64,000 nucleotides of DNA from Bradyrhizobium sp. AZCC 1721 (GCF_036924715.1 NZ_JAZHSB010000001.1:930001-994000); one strand, 5' to 3'. Positions 33,690 through 44,709 are shown, counted from the stretch's first letter. A program made the numbers and translations. Notes: generated from the letters alone by a model not told the origin.

Positions 33690-34478
33690 TTGATCATCTC
33701 CACGGCGCAAGGTGTGCTGGGACTGGCGTCGGGGATGCTGGTCGGCTTCTCGCTTGGCCTGGTCGGCGGCGGCGGCTCGATTCTGGCGGTGCCGCTGATG
33801 GTCTATGTGGTCGGCGTGGCAGAGCCCCATATGGCGATCGGCACCAGCGCGATTGCGGTGGCCGCCAACGCCGCGCTCAACCTGTCCAACCATTCGCGCG
33901 GCGGCACCGTGATCTGGTCCTGCGCGCTGATCTTCGCCGCGGCCGGCATGGCCGGCGCCTTCGGTGGCTCGATCCTCGGCAAGATGATGGACGGTCAGCG
34001 GCTATTGGCGCTGTTCGCGCTGGTGATGATCGTCATCGCGCTGTTGATGCTGAAGACGCGCTCGCGGATCGGCATGCCTGACGTCAAGGTCTCGATGGCG
34101 AACATGCCAGCTATCGTCGGCCTCGGCCTCGCCACCGGAACGGTGTCGGGATTCTTCGGCATCGGCGGCGGCTTCCTGATCGTACCGGCCCTGATGCTGG
34201 CGACCGGCATGCCGATCATGAACGCGGTGTCCTCCTCCCTGGTCGCGGTCACCGCATTCGGCCTGACCACGGCCGCCAGCTATGCCTGGTCCGGGCTGGT
34301 GTCGTGGGCATTGGCGGGACTGTTCGTGGCGGGCGGCCTCGCCGGCGGACTGGCCGGCACGCGTTCGGCGCGGCACCTCGCCGAGCGCCGCGGCGCGCTC
34401 AACATCGTGTTCGCCGTGGTCATTATTGCCGTGGCGCTCTATATGCTGGCGCGTAACATATCCCTATCTCAGCCGTAG
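33690..34478 (+). CDS. TauE/SafE-family sulfite/anion exporter
   Basis: About 262 residues and eight membrane helices in two repeats: GMLVGFSLGLVGGGGSILAVPLMVY in the first half and GTVSGFFGIGGGFLIVPALMLATG in the second are the family's duplicated signature. The start is uncertain: TTG at 33690 is my guess, ATG 33738 would cut the first helix, and the frame is open to 33621. TauE/SafE proteins export sulfite, sulfoacetate or other organic anions. There is no sulfur gene next to it. Confidence 0.75.
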   Translation: MIISTAQGVLGLASGMLVGFSLGLVGGGGSILAVPLMVYVVGVAEPHMAIGTSAIAVAANAALNLSNHSRGGTVIWSCALIFAAAGMAGAFGGSILGKMMDGQRLLALFALVMIVIALLMLKTRSRIGMPDVKVSMANMPAIVGLGLATGTVSGFFGIGGGFLIVPALMLATGMPIMNAVSSSLVAVTAFGLTTAASYAWSGLVSWALAGLFVAGGLAGGLAGTRSARHLAERRGALNIVFAVVIIAVALYMLARNISLSQP

Positions 34479-34508
34479 ACAGGAAATGCGGCCCTTGGCG
34501 AGACCCAG

Positions 34509-35180
34509 ATGAAGCGATTGAATAATCCGGCCGGGACGATCCCAGGCCCGACGCGGCGCGAAGCGCTTGGCTTGCTCGGCGCGGGCGTGGCCCTGTTCGG
34601 CGCGGGCATGTCGCGTCCGGCGTTCGCGCAAGGCGACGACATCCTGACCGAAGCCCTGGTGCTCCGCGACCCCGACGCTCCCGCGACCGGCAATCTCGAC
34701 GGCGACATCAACATCGTCGAATGGTTCGACTACAACTGCCCGTATTGTCGCAAGATCGCGCCCGAGATCCAGCAGGTGGTGCAGGACGACGGCAAGGTCC
34801 GCCTGGTGCTGAAGGACTGGCCGATCCTGGGCGACGTCTCAAAATACGCGGCGCGGGTGGCGCTCGCCGCTAAGTATCAGGACAAATACCTGCCGGCGCA
34901 CGAGGCGATGATCGGCGTCAGTTCGAAATTGACCGAACCGCGCATCCGCGAACTGGTGGCAGGCGCCGGCATCGATATGGACCGTCTCAACCGCGACCTC
35001 ACTTCGAATGCGAAGGCAATCGACACCATTCTCGCCCGCAACCACGATCAGGCGGTGGCCTTCGGATTCAAGGGAACGCCGTCCTTCATCGTCGGCAAGT
35101 TCCGCGTGCCGGGAATCCTGACCATGGCGGAATTCGAGATGGTGATTGCCGACGCGCGCAAGGCGAAGAAAAGCAATTAG
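34509..35180 (+). CDS. DsbA-family thiol-disulfide oxidoreductase
   Basis: 223 residues. The signal region (TRREALGLLGAGVALFGAG, Tat-like) is followed by a thioredoxin fold with the active site FDYNCPYCRK (about 75-84) and the cis-Pro loop KGTPSFIVG. The DsbA-type helical insertion lies between. It resembles the Com1/BdbD-like group found in alphaproteobacteria. It would oxidise or isomerise periplasmic disulfides, possibly with the DsbB encoded at 29538. Confidence 0.87.
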   Translation: MKRLNNPAGTIPGPTRREALGLLGAGVALFGAGMSRPAFAQGDDILTEALVLRDPDAPATGNLDGDINIVEWFDYNCPYCRKIAPEIQQVVQDDGKVRLVLKDWPILGDVSKYAARVALAAKYQDKYLPAHEAMIGVSSKLTEPRIRELVAGAGIDMDRLNRDLTSNAKAIDTILARNHDQAVAFGFKGTPSFIVGKFRVPGILTMAEFEMVIADARKAKKSN

Positions 35181-35192
35181 CTAGAGCGCCAA

Positions 35193-35219
35193 AACGCCGT
35201 CGTTCGGGACGACGGCGTT
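35193..35219. terminator. Strong hairpin between convergent genes
   Basis: AACGCCGTCGT (35193-35203) and ACGACGGCGTT (35209-35219) form a perfect 11-bp stem with a five-base loop, 13 bases after the DsbA-like stop. There is no T-tract on either side, so it may act as an mRNA 3' stem more than as a classical terminator. Confidence 0.55.
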
Positions 35220-35259
35220 CGAATGTTGCGATTGATCTCGCCAGGAGATTATCAAGCAA

Positions 35260-35466
35260 TTATCGCGACGAGAGCTTGACCCAATCGTCGTGAGCGCGCG
35301 TTTTCAGCGCCTTCCAGTCCTCTGCCACGACATCCCAGTTGACGAGGGTGCGATTGGCCTGCGCGACCTGGCCGCTGGCGACGCTCGACGTCCGCATGGA
35401 ATCGTAGACATAGACGCCGAAAACTAGCAGCAGCGCGCCCAAAATCATTCCGACAAACGTCCGCAT
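35260..35466 (-). CDS. Small single-pass membrane protein (68 aa)
   Basis: ATG 35466 has GGAGG six bases upstream, which decides the start. One N-terminal membrane helix (about residues 3-22, FVGMILGALLLVFGVYVYDS) is followed by a short polar tail with VNWDVVAEDWKAL and HDDWVKL. No family is recognised. Its single TM plus small exposed tail suggests a membrane-associated accessory protein. Confidence 0.6.
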   Translation of the reverse strand: MRTFVGMILGALLLVFGVYVYDSMRTSSVASGQVAQANRTLVNWDVVAEDWKALKTRAHDDWVKLSSR

Positions 35467-35637
35467 GCGATACCTCCGTGACCGCTCACTAACGCGCAAG
35501 ACGAGGGATGGTTCCCCGATCTAGGATCGCGCCTTCGGCGGCGCCGGGCGGGGAGCCGAGGCGGAAGGTGCCGCCCCCGTGGCTGTGCCGGTCGCCATCA
35601 GCTTGCGACGAGATTGTGTCGGCAGCATCATCGGTGG

Positions 35638-36710
35638 TCAGGCATGGCTGTTCAGCCATTGCAATATCTCTGCATTCATCTCGCGCGGATAGGTGTGGCT
35701 GAGATCGTCGAGCTCGCGATAGATGACGTTGGCACCAGCGGCCGACAGCGCTTGGGCTGTCTGCCGCGCCACCTGTACAGGAAACATCCAGTCGAGCCGG
35801 CCGTGCACGATGTGAACAGGCAGGCCACGTAGCCGTCGGCATCGGCCATTTCGGCCATCAGCGGATGAAACGTTGCCGAGACCGGCGCGAGGTGAGTGAA
35901 GGGCGAGGCGCTCTCGAATCCCGTGACATAGCAGAACGTGCCGCCGTCGCTCATCCCGGTCAGCAGCATCCGCCTGGGATCGACGTTCCAGCGTGAGCGT
36001 ACGGCGTCCATGATGCGCATCAAATTCGGCGTGTCGGTATCGTCGCCCATCAGCGCCCAGGTCGAGCCGGTCGCGGTCGGGGCGACCAGGATCGCGCCGC
36101 GGCTGCGGGCATCGCGCAGCCAGCTCCACAGAAAGCCGCGGCCATTGCCGCTGCCGCCATGCAGCGCCATCACCAGCGGAAGCGCGCGGTCGGGGGTGTA
36201 ATGTTCCGGCACGTAGGCGGAGAAGCCGCCGCGGCTGCCCGACTCGTTATGATCGTGAAAGACGCCGGTATTTGGATTGGCTGGCGCCGCCAGCCGCGCC
36301 GCGAGATCGTCGTCGTCGCGCAGCGACGGGTCGACGAAGAACTCGCTCACCGGCGGCAATTTTGTAGCCAGCGCATATAGTGCCTCCTGCGCACGCGGAG
36401 CGTAGCGAAGTGCGCGAAACACGCTAACGAGATCGCCATTGCCATTTTGCACGACGCGCAGAGCAGCGAACGCGGCGAGCGCCGCATCGCTCGCCGCGTC
36501 GAGGGAGGTCTTGATATCTGCGAACTCCGCCGGCCATTCTGCGAGCTTCGACCGAACCGCGCGCAAGGCCTCGTCAGGCTGGCCTGCGGCCTCCATCACG
36601 CGGTCGAAATCGGGCGGGTTCAGGTAGCGCGCGATAAAGCCGAGGGCTTCGAGCGACTGCAGCAGTGGCGGCAGCACGGCCACGATGTCGTCCACCACGG
36701 CCTCACTCAT
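35638..36710 (-). pseudogene. PHB depolymerase-like esterase, frameshifted
   Basis: Starting at ATG 36710, one frame encodes an alpha/beta hydrolase with the oxyanion region LVMALHGGSGNGRGF and the nucleophile motif LTGMSDGG. At about 35823-35830 the homologous reading jumps frame: after ADGYVA, the adjacent frame carries on with GLPVHIVHGRLDWMFPVQ (acid residue) and DLSHTYPREM (catalytic His), ending at 35638. A single-base indel would restore an approximately 357-residue esterase. As read, the protein loses its Asp and His and is inactive. A sequencing error cannot be excluded. Confidence 0.8.
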
Positions 36711-36758
36711 CACGCCATCCCTTATTGCAATGCAGCCTCAATCCAGTGAAGTCTTCAT

Positions 36759-37730
36759 CTAGTGAAGTCTTGGCGCCTTCAATAGCGTGGCACGGTCGGT
36801 CGAAGCCAGCACCACGTCGAAGGTGAGGCCCTCGTGGTAGACCGTGAGCGGTACGTCGACGCCGGCGCTGCCGAGCGACCAGAGCTTGCGATAGAAGCCG
36901 GTCTGGCTGGTGATCTTGTCGCCATTGACAGCGAGAATGACGTCGCCGGTCTTCAGTTCGGCGAGTGCCGCGGGTCCCTTGCCGGCGATGCCGACCACCA
37001 CGACGCGGTTGTCGATTTCGGTGGTGAACATGCCGAGCCACGGTCGCGCCGGCTTGTTGACGCGGCCGAATTTTCTGATGTCATCGAGTACCGGCTTCAA
37101 CAGATCGATCGGCACGATCATGTTGACGTGCTCGGCCTTGCCGTCGCGCTCGCGTTCAAGCTGCAGCGAGCCAATGCCGATCAGTTCGCCGCGGCTCGAG
37201 ATCAGCCCGGTGCCGCCCCAATTGGGATGCGCGGGATGGGTGAAGATCGCCTCATCCAGCAGATATTCCCAATAGCCCGCGAATTCCTGTTTTGCCGCGA
37301 TCTGGCTGGCGACCGAGCGCGTGCGCCCGCCCGCGCCGCCGACCACGACGCGGTCGCCGATCGCAGCAGTGGCCGAAGAACCGAACGGCAGCGGATCGAG
37401 GTCAAGGTCGCCGAGCGCTTGCACCAGGCCGAAGCCGGACTCGAAATCGAAGCCGAGCGCGTGGCCTTCCACCACGCGGCCGTCGCTACGGTGCAGCCAG
37501 ACGGCCTCCGCCTCGGTGATGAGGTAGCCGATCGTCAGCACCAGCCCGTCATCGATCACGACGCCATTGCCGGCGCGTTCGGTGCCGAGCGTCTCGGCGC
37601 TGAACGCATCGGGTGGAATGATCGAATGTAGCCCGACCACCGACGACAGGGCTTTGTCGAGGTCGAAGGCGTAATCGCCCGGGCGCGGCTGGTTTGCGGG
37701 CGGCACTCTCCATTCGGTCAAAGAAGGCAT
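36759..37730 (-). CDS. HtrA/S1C-like protein with PDZ domain, catalytic triad missing
   Basis: 323 residues. A trypsin-like double-barrel region (about 25-215) is followed by a PDZ domain (about 228-320, WLGMFTTEIDNRVVVVGIAGKGPAALAELKTGDVILAVNG). At the protease signature positions the sequence reads VLTIGYLIT (His normally in TNNHVV), DFESGFGLVQ (Asp normally in TDLALL) and HPNWGGTGLI (Ser normally in GNSGGPL). All three catalytic residues are absent. There is no signal peptide. It is best read as a pseudoprotease with a scaffold or chaperone-like role. Confidence 0.8.
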   Translation of the reverse strand: MPSLTEWRVPPANQPRPGDYAFDLDKALSSVVGLHSIIPPDAFSAETLGTERAGNGVVIDDGLVLTIGYLITEAEAVWLHRSDGRVVEGHALGFDFESGFGLVQALGDLDLDPLPFGSSATAAIGDRVVVGGAGGRTRSVASQIAAKQEFAGYWEYLLDEAIFTHPAHPNWGGTGLISSRGELIGIGSLQLERERDGKAEHVNMIVPIDLLKPVLDDIRKFGRVNKPARPWLGMFTTEIDNRVVVVGIAGKGPAALAELKTGDVILAVNGDKITSQTGFYRKLWSLGSAGVDVPLTVYHEGLTFDVVLASTDRATLLKAPRLH

Positions 37731-37890
37731 GGATGGTCTCCTGGCGAACCGGAGCGCGTTTCGGACGAAAGCGCGGGAAATTCATCACAGTCTATGCTGC
37801 AAACGGCCGTCTTGAAAGTGTCCCCCAAATGGGCCGGTATGCGACTTATAAGGCGGGCAGATTCACAATTGTTCCAGGGCCAGTTAAGGA

Positions 37891-39408
37891 TCATTCCACA
37901 TTTGCCCGCGCGCGGGCCGGCACAATCCGGAAATCGCGGTTCTCCTTCAACCAGCCGACGCGTTCGTCGCGCAGCAATGTGCGGCGGACCTTGCCGGAAT
38001 CGTCGCGCAGGCCGACATCAACGGCCTCGAAACTTTCCGGGTGCTTGTAGCGGCTGAGCCGGTCGGCCAGGAACGCAGCCATGCCGTCGGCGATCGCCTT
38101 CGCGTCTGCGCCCCGGTCGAGTTCGAGGATAGCGTGCACGCGCTGCCCGAACTCGGGATCGGGCAGGCCGACCACGACGCAGGAGCGCACATCGGGATGC
38201 GCCGATACCGCAGCCTCGACTTCGGCCGGATAGATGTTGGCGCCGCCGCGCAGGATCATGTCGGCGAGCCGGTCGCCGAGATAGAGATAACCTTCTGCGT
38301 CGAGCCGGCCGATGTCGCCGAGCGATTCCCAGCCGTCAGGCCGGCGCTTCGGCTCGGCTCCGAGATAGTGATAGGTGGAGCCCGGGCCGTCATTGGGCAG
38401 GAAATAAATCTCGCCGGTCTCGCCCGGCGCTACATCGTTGCCGTCCTCGCCGATGATCCTTAAGCGACAGGTATCGCCGATCTTGCCGACCGAGCCGTGG
38501 TGTTCGAGCCATTCAACGCCCGATATGATCGTGGCGCCCTGTGCTTCGGTGCCGCCATAGAGTTCGTAGATGCGCTCGGGGCCCAGCCACTCGATCCATT
38601 TTTCCTTCAGCCATGGCGGCATCGGCGCGGCCATGTGAAACACGATCTGCAGGCTCGACAAGTCGTAGCAGTTGCGCACCTCCTCGGGCAGCGCCCAGAT
38701 TCGGTGCATCATGGTGGGCACGAAATTGACCCACTGTACCCGGCTGGCCTCGATCAGGCGCAAGCATTCCTCGGCGTCGAATTTGACGAGGCCGGTGACG
38801 CGTCCGCCGTTGAACAGCGCGGTGTGCGAAACGATGAAGGGCGCGTTGTGGTAGAGCGGGCCAGGGTTGAGCACGGAAGCGCCGAGTGGCATGCCAAGCG
38901 CCGCCGGTCCGGCGGTATCGACCACGGCGGGCCGGTGATCGAGGATCACCTTGGGCCGCCCGGTCGAGCCGCCACTGGTCATCGCCTTCCAGTAGCGTGC
39001 TACCGGATTGGTTACCGGCTCGTCCGAAAAACCTTCGGGGACGAAATCGGCGGGCAGCGAATTCGGCGCATTCCAGTCCGCCTGGCCGCCGACCACCAGC
39101 GATGGCTTGAGGATATCGAGCACGGCTGCGGCCTCGCCGCGCGGCAGCCGCCAAGTCAGCGATGTCGGTGTCGCGCCGCACTTCCAAACCGCAAACGTAG
39201 TTTCGAAAAACACGTTGCTGTTGGGAAGTCCGATCGCGACGAAATCGCCGGGCTTGACGCCCTTGGCGGCGAAGGCGCGGGCGCGGCGGTTGGCGTTGCG
39301 TTCGAGCTGCTCCCAAGTGATGGCATCGGCGCCGTGACTAACCGCGATCGTATCCTTCGGCTTTCGTTCGGCATACCAGCGAGGCACGTCGGCGATAGGA
39401 ATGAGCAT
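37891..39408 (-). CDS. AMP-dependent acyl-CoA synthetase/ligase
   Basis: 505 residues, the normal size for the ANL family. P-loop-like motif A5: MTSGGSTGRPKVI; adenine region: YELYGGTEAQG; hinge and C-terminal motif: SLGDIGRLDAEGYLYLGDRLADMILRGGANIYPAEVEAA. The catalytic lysine region near the C-terminus is DDSGKVRRTLLR. It activates a carboxylic acid as acyl-AMP and then acyl-CoA. The overall pattern resembles the bile-acid/cyclohexanecarboxylate-CoA ligase-like group; the substrate is not readable. Confidence 0.87.
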   Translation of the reverse strand: MLIPIADVPRWYAERKPKDTIAVSHGADAITWEQLERNANRRARAFAAKGVKPGDFVAIGLPNSNVFFETTFAVWKCGATPTSLTWRLPRGEAAAVLDILKPSLVVGGQADWNAPNSLPADFVPEGFSDEPVTNPVARYWKAMTSGGSTGRPKVILDHRPAVVDTAGPAALGMPLGASVLNPGPLYHNAPFIVSHTALFNGGRVTGLVKFDAEECLRLIEASRVQWVNFVPTMMHRIWALPEEVRNCYDLSSLQIVFHMAAPMPPWLKEKWIEWLGPERIYELYGGTEAQGATIISGVEWLEHHGSVGKIGDTCRLRIIGEDGNDVAPGETGEIYFLPNDGPGSTYHYLGAEPKRRPDGWESLGDIGRLDAEGYLYLGDRLADMILRGGANIYPAEVEAAVSAHPDVRSCVVVGLPDPEFGQRVHAILELDRGADAKAIADGMAAFLADRLSRYKHPESFEAVDVGLRDDSGKVRRTLLRDERVGWLKENRDFRIVPARARANVE

Positions 39409-39600
39409 GGGACGTTTCCGTTGGAGCGTTGATGTCGCTCTTGTGGTTGTGACGAGGCGGGCGCCTCAAAAAACTATCGTGACAGAATTGGACGGTTGAG
39501 TGAAGGCGCCGCTTGCGTTCCAAGATTGCGCGCGCCGCCTAGTCCTGCCCAACCGCTCCTCAAGGAATTCGACGGATCGGCGCGCGGCGCGAAAAGAAAA

Positions 39601-39620
39601 GGCCCCGCCTCGGCGGGGCC
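39601..39620 (-). terminator. Rho-independent terminator
   Basis: GGCCCCGCC/GGCGGGGCC makes a 9-bp G+C stem. On the minus strand it is followed by TTTTCTTTTC, 37 bases after the stop of the secreted protein gene at 39657. Confidence 0.75.
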
Positions 39621-39656
39621 CTTCCAACGCAGGCGTCGGGCTTCTACGCGATGGGC

Positions 39657-39974
39657 TCACCAGTCGGAAATGCCATAACCGACTTCCGTGGTGTAGCCGT
39701 AGGGTCCGTAGTCGACAGGCACCGGCGCGCCAAACGCAGGGTTCGGCACATAGGCCCGACGGCTGACCACGACGGTGCGTGGCCGCACAATCGGCGGTGC
39801 CGCGACAACCGGCGCCGGTGCGACGTAGACGCTGCGGGGAGCCACTGCCACGGGATAGGGGTCGACGTATCTATCGACATAGATTGCCTGCGCGGATGCA
39901 CTGGTGATGCCAAGGGCCAACGAGCCGGCGATCGCCATGCCGGCCATCGAGCAAATGCGCGACTTGTTTGTCAT
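39657..39974 (-). CDS. Small secreted Pro/Val/Tyr-rich protein
   Basis: 105 residues from ATG 39974 (AAGGAG upstream). A signal peptide (about 1-28, ending ASAQA) is followed by a low-complexity mature region rich in Val, Pro, Ala and Tyr (YVDRYVDPYPVAVAPR, VVSRRAYVPNPAFG) ending in GYGISDW. It has its own terminator, so it is probably monocistronic. No function is known. Confidence 0.65.
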   Translation of the reverse strand: MTNKSRICSMAGMAIAGSLALGITSASAQAIYVDRYVDPYPVAVAPRSVYVAPAPVVAAPPIVRPRTVVVSRRAYVPNPAFGAPVPVDYGPYGYTTEVGYGISDW

Positions 39975-40091
39975 GTTCCGCAATCTCCTTTGCTGCTTGT
40001 TACGGCTTCCAACGAACCCACACCGCGCACGGGCGTTCCGGTGCTCACGAAGTTTTTTGGACGCAGGCTCCGTAATGACGCGCCCCCCCGC

Positions 40092-41018
40092 TCACGGACC
40101 GGCCAGGATCTCGGTATCCAGCGGGCTGTTGTGAGAAGCAAACCATTCGGCGCGAAGCACTGCACGGCGGCGACCGCGATCGTTGATTGGCAGCTTCAAC
40201 GCCTCGATCAGGCCCTGAACCTCGCGGCGCGCGGGGAGACGAGATGTCTCCTCCCCGTCGGTGTCGGGCATAGTCTCGCTTAGCTCGTCCAGCGCGGTGA
40301 GCCCGCGGGGAAAAAGATCGCGATACATCGCCCGCTCCTGAAGGCCAGTCGCGGCCCGGAAACCTGCATTGAGAGCCAGTTCCTGCAAGCAGCCGCAAAG
40401 AACCGGGGCGGTAGATGATCGTTGCGCCGAAATGCGATTGCGCACGACCACCCAATCGATGAGGGCGCCGTCAACCGGCCGGCGATGCCGGCGTATCTCG
40501 CGCACCAACTCGCCGTAATGGCCGACCCCGGTGACCGTCAACGTAACCGGATCGAGTGTCGCCAGCACGTCGAGGTCGAGAAAACTGTCGTTCAGCGGCG
40601 TCACCAGGGTGTCCGTGATCGAATGGGCGAGCCGCATCAGGTAGCTGTCATGCGGGGGCGTATCGATCACGACGAAGTCATGGCGATCCTGCGCGGCGGC
40701 AACGGCCCGCTGGAAATCGGAGCATTCGGCGGCCTCGTTTTCAGCCACCATGGGGCCTTCGACGCGTGCGATGCAGAAATGCGTCGGCAGTTCCAGATCG
40801 ACCTGGCTCCGCCGCGCCCAACCGCGCCGGCTCTCGATGTAGTGGGTGAGGGTCCGTTGCCGCCCGTCGAGGTCAATGGTTGCGACGCGCTGGCCGGCCT
40901 TCAGCAGCGCAACGGCAACATGCATCGCGATTGTGGTTTTACCCGAGCCGCCCTTCTCGTTTCCGACCACGACCACATGCGGCGACGGGCGCAATTGATA
41001 TGTAGGCGCGGTAAGCAC
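40092..41018 (-). CDS. mipZ: MipZ-type ParA ATPase
   Basis: 308 residues from GTG 41018, chosen for the GGAGG eight bases upstream. Deviant Walker A GNEKGGSGKTT (19-29), the A' region ATIDLDGRQ, and Walker B-like VVIDTPPHDSYLMRLAH place it in the MipZ group. In Caulobacter, MipZ binds ParB near the chromosome poles and inhibits FtsZ, positioning division. The C-terminal part is longer than in Caulobacter MipZ (about 284 residues). It is divergent from groES; it could be a second, non-core paralogue. Confidence 0.8.
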   Translation of the reverse strand: MLTAPTYQLRPSPHVVVVGNEKGGSGKTTIAMHVAVALLKAGQRVATIDLDGRQRTLTHYIESRRGWARRSQVDLELPTHFCIARVEGPMVAENEAAECSDFQRAVAAAQDRHDFVVIDTPPHDSYLMRLAHSITDTLVTPLNDSFLDLDVLATLDPVTLTVTGVGHYGELVREIRRHRRPVDGALIDWVVVRNRISAQRSSTAPVLCGCLQELALNAGFRAATGLQERAMYRDLFPRGLTALDELSETMPDTDGEETSRLPARREVQGLIEALKLPINDRGRRRAVLRAEWFASHNSPLDTEILAGP

Positions 41019-41225
41019 GGCTGCGCCTCCACGAACCGTCGGTTGCTTTTCAAGCCTGCTCAGGACGGGCGCTCTGCAAAGGCGCGGCAGTCCTGTGCGG
41101 CAGGCAACGACATAACAGACGCGTGGAGCCGTTTGTTCCTGGAACGCCTGCAACCCCCGCTGTCGTCAATCATTTTTTTGCAAGTCCCTTGAAGCGCAAT
41201 TCTGACCCACCTAGGTCGCATGTGT

Positions 41226-41271
41226 CAGCCGTAGACTTCCGCCTGTCGCAGACTTCCGCCTGTCGACGGCT
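41226..41271. repeat. Hairpin containing a tandem duplication upstream of groES
   Basis: CAGCCGT (41226-41232) and ACGGCTG (41265-41271) bracket two tandem copies of AGACTTCCGCCTGTCG (41233-41248 and 41250-41265). It lies 42 bases before the groES start, probably in the 5' leader. I find no CIRCE element and no -24/-12 promoter in the 41019-41313 region, so this repeat may carry the regulation. Confidence 0.5.
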
Positions 41272-41313
41272 GTGATTTCCTGTCATCTCCACAAGCAGCC
41301 GAGGAGGAGCGCA

Positions 41314-41628
41314 ATGAAATTCCGTCCGCTTCACGATCGGGTAGTCGTCAAGCGCATTGAGGCCGAGGAAAAGACTGCCGGAGGCATCATCATCCCCGAT
41401 ACCGCCAGGGAGAAGCCGCAACAGGGGGAGGTCGTGGCGGTCGGCCCCGGAGGGCGTGACGAGGCCGGCAAGCTCGTTCCGATCGACCTTCAGGTCGGCG
41501 ATCGCGTGCTGTTCGGCAAATGGTCGGGCACCGAGGTCAAGATCGACGACACCGAGTATTTGATCATGAAAGAGAACGACATCATGGGCGTGCTGGTGGA
41601 GTCCGGCGCCAGTCGCAAGGCCGCTTGA
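41314..41628 (+). CDS. groES: Co-chaperonin GroES
   Basis: 104 residues from ATG 41314 with GAGGAGGAG upstream. The family pattern is complete: [33 protein letters not shown], the mobile loop, and [25 protein letters not shown]. It caps the GroEL ring during ATP-driven folding. It is 53 bases before groEL. A C-terminal ESGASRKAA extension is slightly longer than in the E. coli protein. Confidence 0.96.
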   Translation: MKFRPLHDRVVVKRIEAEEKTAGGIIIPDTAREKPQQGEVVAVGPGGRDEAGKLVPIDLQVGDRVLFGKWSGTEVKIDDTEYLIMKENDIMGVLVESGASRKAA

Positions 41629-41645
41629 AAGCCCGCCCGATGTAA

Positions 41646-43328
<1,683 letters not shown>

Positions 43329-43336
43329 CTCGGGAG

Positions 43337-43366
43337 TGATTGGCGCGTCTTCGACCGCGCCAATCA
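43337..43366 (+). terminator. groEL terminator hairpin
   Basis: TGATTGGCGCG (43337-43347) and CGCGCCAATCA (43356-43366) form a perfect 11-bp stem nine bases after the groEL stop, followed by a short TCGTTTCG stretch. Confidence 0.7.
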
Positions 43367-43481
43367 TCGTTTCGTCGGCGATGGGTATCTCGCTCTACGA
43401 ATTCTGAACCGCTCCGCCTATGGATCGGGGCTCGGCGTGCCTCCGATCAGGCGACCATCAACAACAGCCCGCGGCGGTCTG

Positions 43482-44039
43482 CTACGGATCGAGCTCGGTG
43501 TCCCAGTAAAGATAATCCAGCCAGCTATCGTGCAGATAGTTCGGCGGAAATAATCGCCCGTTGCGGTGCAACTGATGCACGGTCGGCGCGAACGGGTGTT
43601 GCCGCGGAAACATCTTTGCCTGCTGCGGGGTTAGATTGCCCTTGCGTAAGTTACATGGCGAACAGGCTGCGACGACGTTCTCCCAGGTGGTCTGGCCGCC
43701 CTTGCTGCGCGGAATGATGTGATCGAAGGTCAGGTCGTCATGCGCGTTGCAGTACTGGCAGACGAAGCGGTCGCGCAGGAAGACGTTGAAGCGGGTGAAG
43801 GCGGGATGCGTGGTCGGCTTGACGAAGGATTTGAGCGACACCACGCTGGGAAGCTGGATCTCGAAGCTCGGGCTGTGCACCGCGCGGTCGTAGTGCTCGA
43901 CGATGTTGACGCGATCGAGAAACACCGCCTTGATCGCGTCCTGCCACGACCAGAGAGACAGCGGGTAATAGCTCAGCGGCCGGAAATCCGCGTTCAGCAC
44001 CAATACCGGCCAACCGCCCTGCGAGACATGTGCGTTCAA
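43482..44039 (-). CDS. HNH endonuclease family protein
   Basis: 185 residues. The HNH motif is complete: two CxxC pairs (CQYC and CSPC) around LTFDHIIPRSKGGQTTWENVVAAC. The N-terminal part starts VLVLNADFRPLSYYPLSLWSWQDAI, a module seen in a widespread chromosomal HNH family. The fold cuts or nicks DNA, but this family is conserved outside mobile elements and its role is unknown. It stands alone; the following 245-bp gap (44040-44283) holds nothing I recognise. Confidence 0.87.
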   Translation of the reverse strand: MNAHVSQGGWPVLVLNADFRPLSYYPLSLWSWQDAIKAVFLDRVNIVEHYDRAVHSPSFEIQLPSVVSLKSFVKPTTHPAFTRFNVFLRDRFVCQYCNAHDDLTFDHIIPRSKGGQTTWENVVAACSPCNLRKGNLTPQQAKMFPRQHPFAPTVHQLHRNGRLFPPNYLHDSWLDYLYWDTELDP

Positions 44040-44283
44040 GTAACGCTCCTGACCCCCATGTTAGCTGCGAAGCAGCGTGTGCCCTGCATACTACAGGCAG
44101 CGTGACGGGATTGTGAAGAGCGTTCCAAGGCTTATCCAGCAGCGGGAACGCGTGATTCTCTGCCGTGACCCTGGAAAAAGCCTCGGTTCCTGACCTCGCC
44201 AATGCCGGACATTCGCGGTCAATCCATCGTGATAGGCGGCCCGGGCCGGGCGATTCGCCTCCGGCGTGGGCTGTATGGCGCGA

Positions 44284-44709
44284 CTATTCGGTGTGCGGCG
44301 GAGCTTCGACCGCCCAGCTCGGATCGGCACCGAACGGGTGATCCATGAAGAATACCCATGTGCCGTCAGGCATCCTGCGGTGAACCTCCATACCATGGTG
44401 ATGCACCTCGGTGCGCTTGCCGTTTTCGTCGGTGCCCTTGATCAGCCACTGCGACCGCGTCATCGCGAAGTCGCCGGAAACCGTCGTGTGATGGGTCACG
44501 ACGTCCATGTGCGGCTTCAATCCGACATAGGCCGCCATCGTCTTGCGGATGCCGTCGGCGCCGCGCGCGACGGTGCTGCCGCCATGGACCTCGTCGACCT
44601 GAACGATCGAGGCGTCGGGGTGGTACATCGCTGCCGCGGCGTCAACGTCCTGCGCATTGAACGCGCGTGCCAGCCAGAGATTGCAAAGTTCGGGGGACGG
44701 AGCACCCAT
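44284..44709 (-). CDS. SnoaL-like/NTF2-fold protein
   Basis: 141 residues from ATG 44709; GGGAG eight bases upstream decides the start over ATG 44724. NTF2-like features: NLWLARAFNAQDVDAAAAMYHPDASIVQVDEVHGG and the C-terminal GMEVHRRMPDGTWVFFMDHPFG. Several histidines (HHTTV, EVHHHGM) line what would be the pocket. It is divergent from a LysR regulator, so it is probably its target. The reaction is unknown. Confidence 0.78.
   Translation of the reverse strand: MGAPSPELCNLWLARAFNAQDVDAAAAMYHPDASIVQVDEVHGGSTVARGADGIRKTMAAYVGLKPHMDVVTHHTTVSGDFAMTRSQWLIKGTDENGKRTEVHHHGMEVHRRMPDGTWVFFMDHPFGADPSWAVEAPPHTE

Noticed and set aside
37891..39316. Long opposite-strand and alternative-frame ORFs over the acyl-CoA synthetase and similar genes
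   Set aside because: They are shadows of high-GC coding sequence with Arg/Ala/Gly-rich composition and no motifs.
41019..41313. CIRCE operator or sigma-54 promoter for groESL
   Set aside because: No TTAGCACTC/GAGTGCTAA dyad and no GG-N10-GC pair with proper context was found; the TTTTTTTGCA stretch lacks a -24 element.
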